Below are positions 1 through 10,548 of a stretch of 20,374 nt of DNA, piece after piece (positions within the stretch are counted from its first letter, which is position 1; every line of letters starts with the position of its first letter). The notes beneath the pieces were generated by a model. That model ran no database searches. It saw nothing but the letters and a program-made list of their open reading frames with translations, and was not told where the DNA came from. A program made the translations under genes and the position numbers. This DNA is from Pelargonium cotyledonis (lineage: Eukaryota > Streptophyta > Magnoliopsida > Geraniales > Geraniaceae), in assembly GCA_036897625.1 (NCBI GenBank), contig JAYMTA010001364.1, positions 1 through 20,374 of the forward strand. Direction: 5' to 3'.

Positions 1-172
1 AAATAAATAAATATTAAAAAATAAAATAAAAAACTAACTAGTTGAGCTGCACAATAGGGGTAGCTCTCCCCTTTAAACCACACCCCACCCCACCTGACGC
101 AATGGGATTCGAACCCACGACCTCCCACATGGAGATCTGTGTTCTTAACCATTGCGCCATCCCATTTCCAAT
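1..172 (-). mobile_element. tRNA-derived SINE
   Basis: Read on the minus strand this begins with a tRNA-like head. It has a polymerase III A box (TGGCGCAATGG, 159 to 149) and a perfect B box (GGTTCGAATCC, 115 to 105) about 34 bases further on. A body of about 80 bases follows, running into a T-rich tail at 1-35. The spacing and boxes match a tRNA gene, but the sequence does not fold into a complete cloverleaf with a 3' acceptor strand and it continues into a non-tRNA body, so it is a SINE rather than a tRNA gene. It lies in an intron of the MFS gene, in the same orientation as that gene. The tail reaches the window edge, so target-site duplications cannot be checked. Confidence 0.75.
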
Positions 173-418
173 ACCAAGTTATATTCTTTCAAATGACTTC
201 CCATGTTGTTCATGGTAAGCAAATATACTAGGGGCTCTCCTACAGTTTGGTTTCTTTCAAAGTGAATTATCTTCTTTGATGCTCAAGATATAAGGTCCTG
301 GGCACATACAGCCCTCTTGTCCCAAAAGAACTAGGCAATTACAGGGTTGAATCCACAAGGGTGGCAACAAAAGACTGCAAAAAGATTTAATTAAGCAAGA
401 AAAGGATTGTATACTGAC

Positions 419-3400
419 CTGTGAAACATTGGCAATTAATCTGGTGAGCACATAAGCTAGAGCTACTTGGTAATATAGAACTCTCTTGAACCAGTAAGTC
501 CATGGAATTCGTGCACGACAATTTCCTTGCACATCTTTTCTTAACCTACAAAAGTTATGTATTTATCAAATATATGAATTCCATAAGCTGCCATATTAAT
601 ATCAGTTGTAACTGTTTTATTAAATGGCACATTTAAATATGTGTTGACTTGAAATAGAAAACAAATTAGATCATCACTACTGAGCATCGCATTACTTTTC
701 CAGCTAATTTAACACCAAATGCTTTAATTAAAGCTACAAACCTTACCGTTTGAAATTACAAAGTTGAAGACAAGTGAAATCAATTATCTCTGGAAATACA
801 CTTATATTTACCTTTCTCACCTTACCAGGAAATTCTCTCCTTTTAGAGAAATGCCAGGTACACATCCTTTTCAAATTCCAACATTGTTTTGAAGAACAAA
901 AATTATTTGTGATTATGAGAATAATGTTAAACAAAGCTATATGTAGTAAGATATCCACGTTTTCATAGTTTTGTATGGTTAAGAATTTTTTAGAAATAAC
1001 AAATAATACAACAACTGAAAAGGAGATCCATTGCATTTCCCAATGGACGGCAGTCGTTGGCATCTCTCCATCCTGGAGAGATGTCATTAGTAACTTGCTC
1101 TCAAATACTTTGAAATATCACATAAGTGACTATCTCCCGACCCCACAATGGTGGGAGCCTCCGGCACTAGGCCACCCTATTGTAATACATCATGTCTAGT
1201 AATTGACATCAGAACATGACGAGAAGAGACACCAAGTATATCTAACACACCTTGGTTCTTTGGTTCCAAAATGAAATATGCCCGCAAAGCAGCATCCAAC
1301 AAAAATGGACAGATATGCTATCCAACGATACTGTTCATCGAACAAAATTAAAAGGATCAGATATAGGGGAAATGCTAAAATTCAAAACTAGAAACTCTTT
1401 TTCATTGAACATACCTGATTCTCAATATCCTCATGAGTGTTTGCTTTAAGAACCGCAAAGACTATAAAAGCTATCGCATAAAGGCTGAGGTTGGCAACCT
1501 AAAATATATTTAGTTCAACAAAAGAATATGAACTAGCTTCAGTATCTGTAAACATAATAGAAAAAAATATGCATTTGAACAATACTTAGTGAAGACCAAA
1601 CCATTGTAAATGCGTTTCGACAGCTAGCCAGCACTACTCTGCTTGTTGAATTCAGTGTGATGCAATTCAGCATAGACCTTAAAGAAAAGAAAAAAAAACG
1701 ATTATGATGTTAATTATAAGTCTTTCAAGCTCAATTCTAATAGAAGGGATATGGAGGGTGGAAGAGTGTGGAGGGGTTTAGTGTTGCCCCGATACTGTCA
1801 TGCATTTCTAGCATCCCTTTTACTATCCCTTGTTTAGATGCTACATGCATTGGCTTTGAAAAATACATATAGAAGTAAAGGGGGTGTGAGGGCGGGGTTG
1901 AAATAGAAGGGAGACCGCACATGGGAATTACAAAGGACACATAATTTCAGGCTGAATATGCCATTTAAGTGAGATACCAAACCCTTTTCTTCTCCATTAA
2001 TGAGATACTGTAAATAAATATTTCATTTAATCATTTGCAACATTATTTCTGAAACTTTTCAGGGAAATCCATAATATCAATAACTGAACCACATAAAGAA
2101 GAAAATCAGATTTCCATAATATCAATAATTGAACCACATAAAGAAGAAAATCAGATTTCTTTTTCCCTAAAGTTAAAAGCAATCCTGTACTGACATTAAA
2201 ATTCAGTACACATTTCAAATGGTTTTAAAAAATGAGTATTTTGGATCATTTAACTTTATAAAAGATAATATACAGTAACAAAGACAGCTAGATGAACCTT
2301 CATGGGATGTTTCATTCTGTAACTACAGTAGTGCAATAGCAGGTGTAGACCAACTAGAATCAGTAGAAACCCACTTAAATGCAGGGGAAACAACTAGTTT
2401 TTTCTCCTTGATATGCTTCAAAAGTCGTTAAGAACAATACTCTACGTGATTCAGTTAGCAGAATTAAAGTTAAGGTAATTACATGTGTGAAACTTGAGTA
2501 GCAGCCCAACCCAAATTAAAGATTGCTGCAAACATGCTGTATCCAATAGTTTCCAATACTAATGAAGATGAGCCAAAGACTTTACAAGGCACACAGCCAC
2601 CAAAAACAGAAGAAAATGAAACAGCTACCAAAATGGATCCTCCAGCATGCCATAATTTGAAATGTCCAAACCTGTCTATCTGTCAAGTTAATCCCACAAA
2701 CATATTATTTAAACAACCAACAATCCTTATAATCTCTACTGCCCTACAACCTCTCAAAACAAGCTAAACATCATTAACCAAACATTTTATTAAAAGGACA
2801 GATCATTGTAATAGTTTCATGCTGCCAGTATAGATGAGGTAAATCATGTCTGAATAGCTATTTTAAGCTAGGATGACATCTGCATCTGACAACTCTCCCT
2901 AACCTCCTACACTTCCTGGAAATTTTCATATCAAGCAGAGGTTAACTGGGTATTTGAGACCTAAAATGATGGATAATTAATATGTGATTTACATCTTTTA
3001 TGAGATATTGCAAAGTATGTAAGATAAATTGATAGTCTACGAAGATCAATCCACATACATGCTGATTTTTCATGATTTTAATCAAGCTTAATAAGCATAC
3101 CCAGCAGAGGTCTGATTATCAATGTACTTTCTTTCCCCATATACATGCTGCCACATACATGCTGATTTTTCATGATTTGAACCAAGCTTAACAAGCACAC
3201 CCAGCAGAGGTCTGATTATCAGTGTACTTTCTTTATACATATATCAGAGAATAAGGAATGTATTTCTTTTTTTAGAATCATATGTTCAAAAAAGCTAAAC
3301 AGCACCTAAATATTGGGCCATGCCATGTAGATCACGGATTCTTGTAGACCTCAAACAAAACTATAATAGATCAAAGATTTCAACTACCGTTCTTTATAGA

Positions 3401-4136
3401 CTAAAATCAATAAGCAAACCATGATGTATGAGAGACAATATGCAATAGAGCATACCAAAATCCAAAGAAGCCATAATATTTAAGGGCTTTCAAGGTACAA
3501 AATAACTAATTATGAAGGGGGAAATCAACTTTCAGGTATAATCATACCAGTTCACCGACAAACATAACAGCGAGTGCATCAGCTATTTGCCCAGAAAGCA
3601 TAACAGTAGCAGCATCCCTGCGGCATTCATAGACACATAAATCCCAACAAAATATATCAGAGAAACTGAACCACCCTTTCAACATAGGGGAACTCAATTT
3701 ATAAATTCATGAAGCAACAATGAAACTATAAAATTACTCATTATGAAAAATATCAAATAAATAACATTTAAAGGAATGAATACATGAGATCATTAAGATA
3801 TATCCATGTTATGGTGCATACTGTCTCATACTACAGGGTAAATTTGTTTTGCATGGATTCTATATTTCTATACACAGTAATTGAAGTGAGTACCATCATA
3901 ACAAGAATAGATCATCAAGGAAAAATATATGTGCATATGTATTGTAAAATAGAATAATGATCAAGACAATATGCATACCTTGGAGTCAATCCGATATCTG
4001 TCAAGAATACTAAGAGATACGTAAACCAACAAGAAGCGGTAATGTCATTAAGCATGTGGCCAACCCCATAATAGAATACAGGCCATCTACTAAGGGGCTT
4101 AGTTAACGAATCATCATCTTCCATGTCATTAACCAT
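419..4136 (-). CDS. MFSD12-like major facilitator superfamily transporter, N-terminal half (spliced, runs off the left edge)
   Basis: Membrane transporter of the MFSD12-like branch of the major facilitator superfamily. Mammalian MFSD12 is a lysosome/melanosome protein needed for cysteine import; the substrate of the plant homologues is not established. I read seven coding exons by homology and splice sites: 4136-3979, 3617-3548, 2679-2483, 1677-1602, 1498-1415, 1330-1251 and 545-419. Their lengths (158, 70, 197, 76, 84, 80, 127) sum to 792 bases, exactly 264 codons, and every junction has GT donor and AG acceptor with matching phase. The start has an acidic N-terminus (MVNDMEDDDS; Met5 is an alternative). 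Conserved family blocks include YGVGHMLNDITASCWFTY, IDRFGHFKLWHAGGS, LGWAATQVSH, NCITLNSTSR, CRNAFTM, YRWIAY, GTKEP and WFKRVLYYQVA. Family members are roughly 450-480 aa, so about half is missing, in exons left of the window. No stop or frameshift was found, so the gene looks functional. Confidence 0.93.
546..1250 (-). other. Intron of the MFS gene (705 bases)
   Basis: Bounded by donor GTGTGT (from 1250 down) and acceptor TTTGTAG (ending at 546). It is AT-rich. The 74- to 114-codon open stretches on both strands here do not match the MFS family and carry no recognisable motif. I see no other gene. Confidence 0.8.
1678..2482 (-). other. Intron of the MFS gene with a 45 bp tandem duplication
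   Basis: Donor GTAATT at 2482-2477; acceptor after a long pyrimidine tract ending at 1678. Apart from the duplication at 2069-2158 it is AT-rich, non-coding sequence with nothing recognisable. Confidence 0.8.
2069..2158. repeat. Tandem duplication, two 45 bp units
   Basis: Units 2069-2113 and 2114-2158 are nearly identical, with a single difference seen (aactg versus aattg). It is intronic, and no coding or splice role is visible. The near identity points to a fairly recent duplication. Confidence 0.85.
2680..3547 (-). other. Intron of the MFS gene with a 100 bp direct duplication
   Basis: Donor GTATGA (3547 down); acceptor TTGACAG ending at 2680. It contains the 3051-3234 duplication and otherwise AT-rich non-coding sequence. 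Confidence 0.8.
3051..3234. repeat. Direct duplication, period 100 bp
   Basis: Two copies begin with ccacatacatgctgattttt at 3051 and 3151. They run through to 'gtactttcttt' at about 3134 and 3234 with a handful of substitutions (for example ttaatcaagc/tgaaccaagc, aatgtac/agtgtac). They are separated by a 16 bp spacer that itself repeats 'atacatgctg'. This is an old tandem duplication inside an intron, with no coding content. Confidence 0.85.
3618..3978 (-). other. First coding intron of the MFS gene
   Basis: Donor GTATGC right after the codon fragment for Thr-Pro-Arg; acceptor GCCGCAG at 3624-3618. AT-rich; nothing else seen in its 361 bases. Confidence 0.8.
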
Positions 4137-4206
4137 AATAGTAGGCGAGTTTTTATTTTACAACTTCTAAAACTTGTATGTGGGGTAGTTTCTGATCAAT
4201 GTAAAC
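4137..4206 (-). other. 5' UTR part of the start-codon exon of the MFS gene
   Basis: A pyrimidine-rich tract ending in TTTTGCAG (minus strand, AG at 4208-4207) is a good splice acceptor. It leaves 70 untranslated bases before the ATG at 4136. This implies at least one upstream non-coding exon, joined across a 5' UTR intron of about 1.3 kb. A possible donor is GTGGGT just after CTTAGAG near 5512, but other donors are possible. Confidence 0.6.
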
Positions 4207-5511
4207 CTGCAAAATATAACTGAAGCTTAAAAAAACTGACATAAAAGTTACCCAACCAATGAGATTAATTTTTTCCTTCTTGGCAACAATACTCCACAGC
4301 TACATCAAGTTTGCCAGGGTATTTTTTTACCACAAGAAGCTACCTTCTGAGCATGCATACTTCAGTTAACCCCCAATGGGTTCCAAACTAGTCATATGGA
4401 TAGGGCTTTTCTTGTGTCATCAAATCAAGATATATTAAAGGGTACTTATTTCTAGGACAAGTAAAATATTAAGATTCTGGCAAGATTGAAGTCAACGAAA
4501 CCTATGAAACAAATAGGGTAAGTTTTTTTCTATATTTTCACATGCCTAAATAGTTTGAGTGAATTAACATGCAGTTTTATCAAAGAAATTTCATATCTTA
4601 GGTTCCTAACAAGAAATTCCCTTTAGATCCTCTCCCGCCTAAGAATTGCTTATCAGGCAAGATTTAACAAAATTGTTTATATAAAACTTCATTAAGTAGA
4701 GATTGCATTAGGTCCTGGTTTTCCTTGCAAACAAAATCAGAGCTCAGATACTAAAACTGTAGTTCCAAGAGACATCCAGACCTACTCAAACAATTATCAT
4801 ATTGTAGAGTGGAAAGACAAACACAGAGGTTCCTCATGAAATTGTATTCAAATAACTCCTCTGGGATTCCCCAACATTTCCAAATCTCTAATTTCATACA
4901 CTTGACTTGACTTCAGTGAATCATTAAATAAAATCAACAAACATTTACTAATAACAGTTTTATCTGATCCACCTAGCTAAATCAGTATAAAAAAACACTA
5001 AAAACACAAGGTTGTACAAAACTCGTTTATTTAGTCTAGAACAGAGCAGTAGCTGCTTGTAAATTGTAAGTTGTTACTATCATTTGGGAAGATAATGTCC
5101 AACAATGTGATATGCAAGTATGCAACAGAACCGGAGAGTTTATTAACTCAGACGTGAGTGCTCCTCCACCGGGGATCACAAATTCCGAGGAAGCAATCAA
5201 CTTCGAGTCTAGTTGATCGCATTTACAAAGGATGGGGCTCGTTTCCAATCTGCAACCTCTGTATACATATTGGACTACAAGGGTACACCAACAGATAATC
5301 CAAATACTCTCCCAGCCTTGTTCTAATTCTTTTTCTACCAAACCTTACTATTTCCAGAAATTAATCCACCACAGATGGGTTCATCCAAACATCAGCAGCA
5401 CCATTGAATATTGATAATAACAAATATATATCATTAAAAAAAAGTTCCAAAATTTAGCATGCAATTAGAGTTAGAAATGGCAAATTGTAGCATTTAAACA
5501 ACCACCCACCT
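4207..5511 (-). other. Probable 5' UTR intron of the MFS gene
   Basis: The 3' border is the TTTTGCAG acceptor at 4207. The 5' border is less certain (candidate GTGGGT near 5511). Most of it is AT-rich and featureless. The stretch 5036-5410 is less AT-rich and stays open for 101 codons on the minus strand without an ATG at its start; see findings. Confidence 0.45.
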
Positions 5512-5786
5512 CTAAGAACTCCAAACCCATAGAGAACCATAAACAAAACGAAGCCCTCAAAAGCTCAGAGAGACAAAAACGCCCAAAATCACAACCAACA
5601 AGAAACAGAAACAATAATTACGAAAACAATACAATTGAAGCGTGAGGGAAAAGTTAAGAAGAAGTAGAAGAAGAGGCACATACACAGAGGGATGAGCCAA
5701 AACCTCCTCCGGTTCCGAAGCAAGAGAAAAGGGTCGCAAACGATACCACAAAACAACCCACCTAATCGTCAAACCCAAAATGTCAA

Positions 5787-5793
5787 ATTTATA
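5787..5793 (-). promoter_or_regulatory. TATA box of the MFS gene
   Basis: TATAAAT on the minus strand, in the context TTTTCTATAAATTTGAC. It lies upstream of the predicted 5' UTR, putting the transcription start near 5760. It is the only good TATA box on this strand between 5500 and 6000. Confidence 0.5.
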
Positions 5794-5799
5794 GAAAAT

Positions 5800-6587
5800 G
5801 TAAAGGTAGGTGTAAGTATCGGTGTGTATATTCTGTCTCCTCCCTCCATTAAAGCCATTGTGTCGAGGCTGGGAGGACCAGATTGAAAGGACGACGCTGC
5901 CCCTTGCACGATGGGGTGAACTGGAAGGACAGATTTGTCTTTTGGGAGTGGGAGTTGCTTGCTTTCGGTTCTTGTTTTTCCAAAAGGAGTGGATGCGATT
6001 CGTTTGTCCGTAGCGAGCAATTTGGGAATAGGCACTGAATTGTATATGAGTATGATGTTATGTTATGTTCAGTTCAGCAAGATGTCAGGGCTCTGACCCC
6101 GCCACACCTCATCTTCAATGGCGGCCGGAGAGAGAGATGGTGGGGCCCACGTTCTCCAACGCCACCCTCAACGACCACTCCTCTGTCGTCCTCTCAGTTT
6201 AATAATGTATAATCCGTAGAATTCTTGGGATGTGATGCAATTGGTGAATTTTGGCAGTTCTTGTTCAGGTTTCAGTGCTCTGCAGTGGGTGTTGTGTATT
6301 GGGGGTTGAATTGAACCGGTCTCTTATCAAACAATTAAAGTGGTTCAACTACCAGTCGGGTGTTCAATATATAAAATCTGAATTCCAACAGAGTCATGTT
6401 CGATTTTATTATGGTCAAAGCAATTGACCTAGATACTCAATTTCTATTTTCACAGCCATGATTGTCGGTTGTTTGAAGATAACTTTTGGATTTTGGGTTG
6501 AAAATAAAAATGAAGAATGAAGAGCTTTGAATCGAAGTTTTGTATCAAAATTAATGTTTTCTTCTTTTAGTAGTCTTTTTACAAAAC
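5800..6587. other. Intergenic region between the MFS promoter and the LINE
   Basis: No gene is supported. Bases 5820-6200 are less AT-rich than the surroundings. They contain a start-like ATGGCGGCC at 6118 that stays open for only 33 codons, with no recognised homology. From 6200 the sequence becomes AT-rich up to the poly(T) at 6588. This could hold upstream regulatory DNA of the MFS gene or a decayed fragment of another gene. Confidence 0.5.
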
Positions 6588-6681
6588 TTTTTTTTTTTTT
6601 ACAAGCACGTAATAACTTTTATCAACTAAACTCGAAGGCTATAATAAAAGTACAAAGAAAAGTGCACTGCGCCTAACACAA

Positions 6682-9600
6682 TCACGAATAAGGCCCTGCC
6701 ACCCAAGAACCGAAATCAAAGTTAACAAGAAACGAACTATCGACACACGAGATCAAGGAAAAAGTGAAACTCTGGATCCGGGTCACCGTCTCCATGACTG
6801 AAGGGAACTCGTCATTAAAAACCAACTGATTTCGGGCAATCCAAATGAACCAGAGCAAAACCAAACCAACGGCCTCCCACAATTTAGCACCCAAGCAATG
6901 ATCCAATGCAAAAATAGATGACCACGATGACAGGAGCTGGTAAACTGTAGCCGGTCTGGCCGAAACAACATGCCACCATTTGAATACTGCATCCATGACC
7001 TTCCTTGCCCAAGAGCATTGAACCAATAAATGAGAACATGACTCCAATTCATCATCATCACATAGAACACAGCGAGTATCCAATGAAGAAGACAGAACCT
7101 TACGATGAATGAGAAAAGCTTTACACGAAATACTGTCCAAAGCAGCAAGCCACACAAAGTATTAAACTTTTGGTGGAATAAAAGGCCTCCAAATCAGCTT
7201 GGAGCAGGCGAAACGGAAGTGGGGCTCGGATTGATATAAGATATTGAAAACCTTGGATGTCGTGAACTTACCAGAGTGTGCATTTTTCCAGAATTGGCGA
7301 TCAGGCACCAAGGCGATGAGAGTTACTCCAGCCACGGCTTGCCGGAGAGAGGACAGTAAATCCAGCTCCCAACCCCGCAAAGGCCGCCGAAACATTGGGC
7401 AAGGATCAACCCGCAGCAGTTCCAGTGCTTCTGCCACAGTGTGAGATGTCTGATTGCACAAAATAAACAAGCGCCTGAACCTGTTTTTAAGCTGATCCTC
7501 CCCGAGCCACTGCTCTGTCCAAAATAAACATTGTTGCCCATCTCCAATGATCCACTTTATACTAGATGGTCCGACCAGGTCAAATAGCCAGGTAGATTGC
7601 GGAGTTCCAATAAATTTTTCATGACCGGCGATGGGCTACGAGCACAAACTTCCTCCAGCGACCATGCTTGTGGATTCCAGCCATACTTGTCACATAGAAC
7701 TGACTTCCACAAAGACCCTGATCGCATGGCAAAATGCCACCACCACTTGGCGAAGAGGCTAATGTTAGCGATATCAAGTTGTCGAATACCCAAACCTCCA
7801 TGAATCCGCTTCTCCATGACTTTGTTCCAGCAAACTTTGTTAAACCCCCGCTGGCCGGTCGAACCTCCCCATAAGAACCAGCGCTCAATTGATTCAAGAG
7901 TGAGCAATACTTTTTTTGGAGCCTTGAACAAAGACATATAAAAAAGAGGAAGTGGCGTCAAAGCTGTCCGGATAAGAGTTACTCAACCACCCAACGAGAT
8001 GTAATTTGATTGCCATAATGTCAAACACTTGCGATATTTATCGATAATACCCAACCATGTGGAAAGTAATCTCGGATTACACCCGAGTTTCAAGCCAAGA
8101 TAAACAATTGGAAAAGTGGCAGTTTGACATCCAAGATCTTCAGCTAGCCCATCAATCTGGTCTTGAGAAAGACAAATACCAATTAGCCGGGATTTTGAGT
8201 AGTTAATTTTTAAGCCGGAAGCCACCTCAAACCCACGAAGGATGCCTTTCACATTAAAAATCGAAGAAGCTGACTCAGCAACATCAAGAAAAATGACCGT
8301 GTCATCAGCAAATTTCAAATGAGAGACTCGAGTATTTCCAATACGAATACCACTAAACAACCCTCGGGACTCAGATTTGGTGAGTAGGAGATGAAGAGAC
8401 TCGACGACTATGATAAAAAGATAAGGAGAGAGCGGAAATCCCTGCTTTACTCCCTGAGAAATAGCAAAATCACCTGATGGGGAACCATTTATGAGAACCG
8501 AGATATGAGATTTAAGGCAACATCTAATCCAGGATCTAAATTTTCGTCCGAATCCCCAAAGCGCATACAGAAATCAATATAATCCCAATTGAGACTATCA
8601 AAAGCCTGATGAAAGTCCAATTTAAGAACAACATATTCAATTTTTCTTGATTGAGCCGCATGTATGACCTCACCCGCCACAAGAACACTATCGAGCAACT
8701 GTCGATCCTTCACAAAAGCACTTTAGGTGTCACTAATAAGATCCCCAATGAAAGGACGGATGCGATTAACTAGCAATTTTGCCACAATCTTATAAGGTGA
8801 CGACACAAGACTAATTGGCCGGTATTCAATGAAGCACTGAGGATTCTAAACTTTAGGAATTAGCGTAAGGAAAGTCGAGCTAAAACTCTTCCCTAAATTT
8901 CCCAAGTCAAAAAAGCTTTGAACAAAAGATAAAACATCCGCCTGAATAATATCCCAGCAAGCATGATAAAAAGAGAAATTGAACCTGTCTGGGCTGGTTG
9001 CCTTTGAACCATCAATCCAAAAACAACCTCCTTCAATTCAGTCAGGGAAACCGGACGTTCAAGAGCTCTTCTAACCGAAGAAGATAACCGGTTGAAGCCG
9101 AGATCATCAAACTCTAATCGGTCAGAAGATGACGAAGTAAGCTAGTTTTTGAAAAAGAGTCGGGCAGCTTCTTTCACACGAACTGGGTCTGCCACCTAGG
9201 ACCCATCAATAACAGTGCCGGATATGGAGTTTTGAGCTTTCCTGTATGAAGCAAATTTGTGAAAATATTTCATGTTTTTGTCGCCCTTCGATAACCATTT
9301 AAATCTCGATTTCTGCTTCCAAAATGAGGACAAATCCTTTGATTTAACCTGCAAGTCCAAAATAAGAACCAAGCGGGTATCAACCTCAGCTTGCAACAAC
9401 CCTCTTTGCTCGGCCAATTTATCGAGATCGTCAATTGCGATTTCTAAACTTGAAACCGCCTGATCCAACCTTCCATAAACCTCAGTGTTCCACACTTTTA
9501 ATTTGTCCTTCAGTCTTGATAATTTCTCATACTACCTGAAGCAAGGTTGACTATAGATTGGTGAAGAGTCCCAAACCGAACGAACTGTGTCAAGGAAAGA

Positions 9601-10350
9601 ATGATGAGAAAGCCAGCAGCTGAAAAATTTAAAAGGCCGGGGTCCCTAATTAACAGTAGAGATAGATAAGCGTATCGGGCAGTGATCCGAGCAACCCCGC
9701 AGGAGCCCTGACTGAATAAAATTATCAAGCGATGTCGGCCAATCCGAAGAAATCAGAATCCTATCAAGTCTGCTAGCAATCAAATTTGGCCCATACCATG
9801 TAAACTTGCGGCCATACAGGGGCAAATCAATGAAACAAAAATGATCAATAAACTTGTTAAAAGCCAACATTGAGGCAACCGAGGCTATACCACTTGACCT
9901 TTCAGAGACGTCACAAATCACATTAAAATCGCCGACCACAATACACGGTAGGCGATGATCCTTAATGCATCCCTTAATACGTTCCCATAGTGCCGAACGC
10001 TCCGGGTCAGGGATGGGAGCATACACGTTAATAATCAAACACTGACAATCGAAAGTCGACCAATACCCCACAATCCCGATAAAACGTTGCTCGATAAAAG
10101 ACGAAGATAGAGAGAAAATATTCGAGACCCACATAGTAAGGATGCCACTTGATCTACCCATGGAAGGCGAGAAAACGAAATGAACTGAATGAGCTTGCTA
10201 AAAACTAGCTATAGAAAAAGAGGAGATTGTCTGCAGCTTCATTTCTTGAATACAAACGATATTAGGGTTCAAAACTCGAATGAGAGACCGTAGACGGTCT
10301 CTTTTATGCTGCATCGATGCACCCCTAATGTTCCACAAAATCAAACACAT
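6682..10350 (-). pseudogene. LINE ORF2 (endonuclease / reverse transcriptase / zf-RVT), broken
   Basis: About 1,220 codons, from ATG at 10350 (MCLILWNIRGAS) to the terminal TGA at 6684-6682. The AP-like endonuclease shows WNIRG, QEMK, VVGDFNV, SRLDRIL and SDHCPI. The reverse transcriptase shows LKLDFHQAFDSLNWDYI (motif A), GVKQGFPLSPYLF (motif B), LKFADDTVIF (motif C, FADD) and PIVYLGLKLG. The C-terminal zf-RVT region shows CVLC...CSHLLVQC, with PKV-YFVWLAALD before it. No RNase H domain is seen. In-frame stops lie at 10200 (TAG), 9648 (TAG), 9534 (TAG), 9198 (TAG), 9144 (TAG), 8848 (TAG), 8725 (TAA), 7985 (TGA) and 7164 (TAA), giving the first base of each. One-base frameshifts lie near 9014, 8558 and 7567. 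The catalytic motifs survive but the protein cannot be made. Confidence 0.92.
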
Positions 10351-10548
10351 CAGGAATGTTGACGCCCCCTGGCAGCTTAAGTTTGATTTGTAGCCAGAGA
10401 ACCAAAGCTTCTCAATGACCGTTAATTTCGACCCAACTGCCCTTCCCTCAACCTTTTCACAGGGATCCCAAACAGGTTCCCCTGAGTCTTCCGCGGATGA
10501 AAATGTGGTGCTTGCGGCCGCCGTATGAGTGACGGGTTTAGGAACTTT

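Noticed and set aside
100..170. A complete tRNA gene
   Set aside because: Boxes A and B are present, but there is no acceptor-stem partner and the sequence continues into a SINE body with a T-rich tail.
257..532. A 91-codon minus-strand frame taken as a gene on its own
   Set aside because: It begins inside an exon of the MFS gene and reads through the donor at 418 into the intron; only 545-419 is coding.
743..1087. 114-codon minus-strand open frame
   Set aside because: It lies wholly in an MFS intron, does not match the family between YRWIAY...GTKEP and the next exon, and is AT-rich.
2534..2767. 77-codon plus-strand open frame
   Set aside because: It is the antisense shadow of the MFS exon at 2679-2483.
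6118..6219. Short ATGGCGGCC frame as a gene start
   Set aside because: Only 33 codons, no homology recognised, and no continuation on either side of the LINE.
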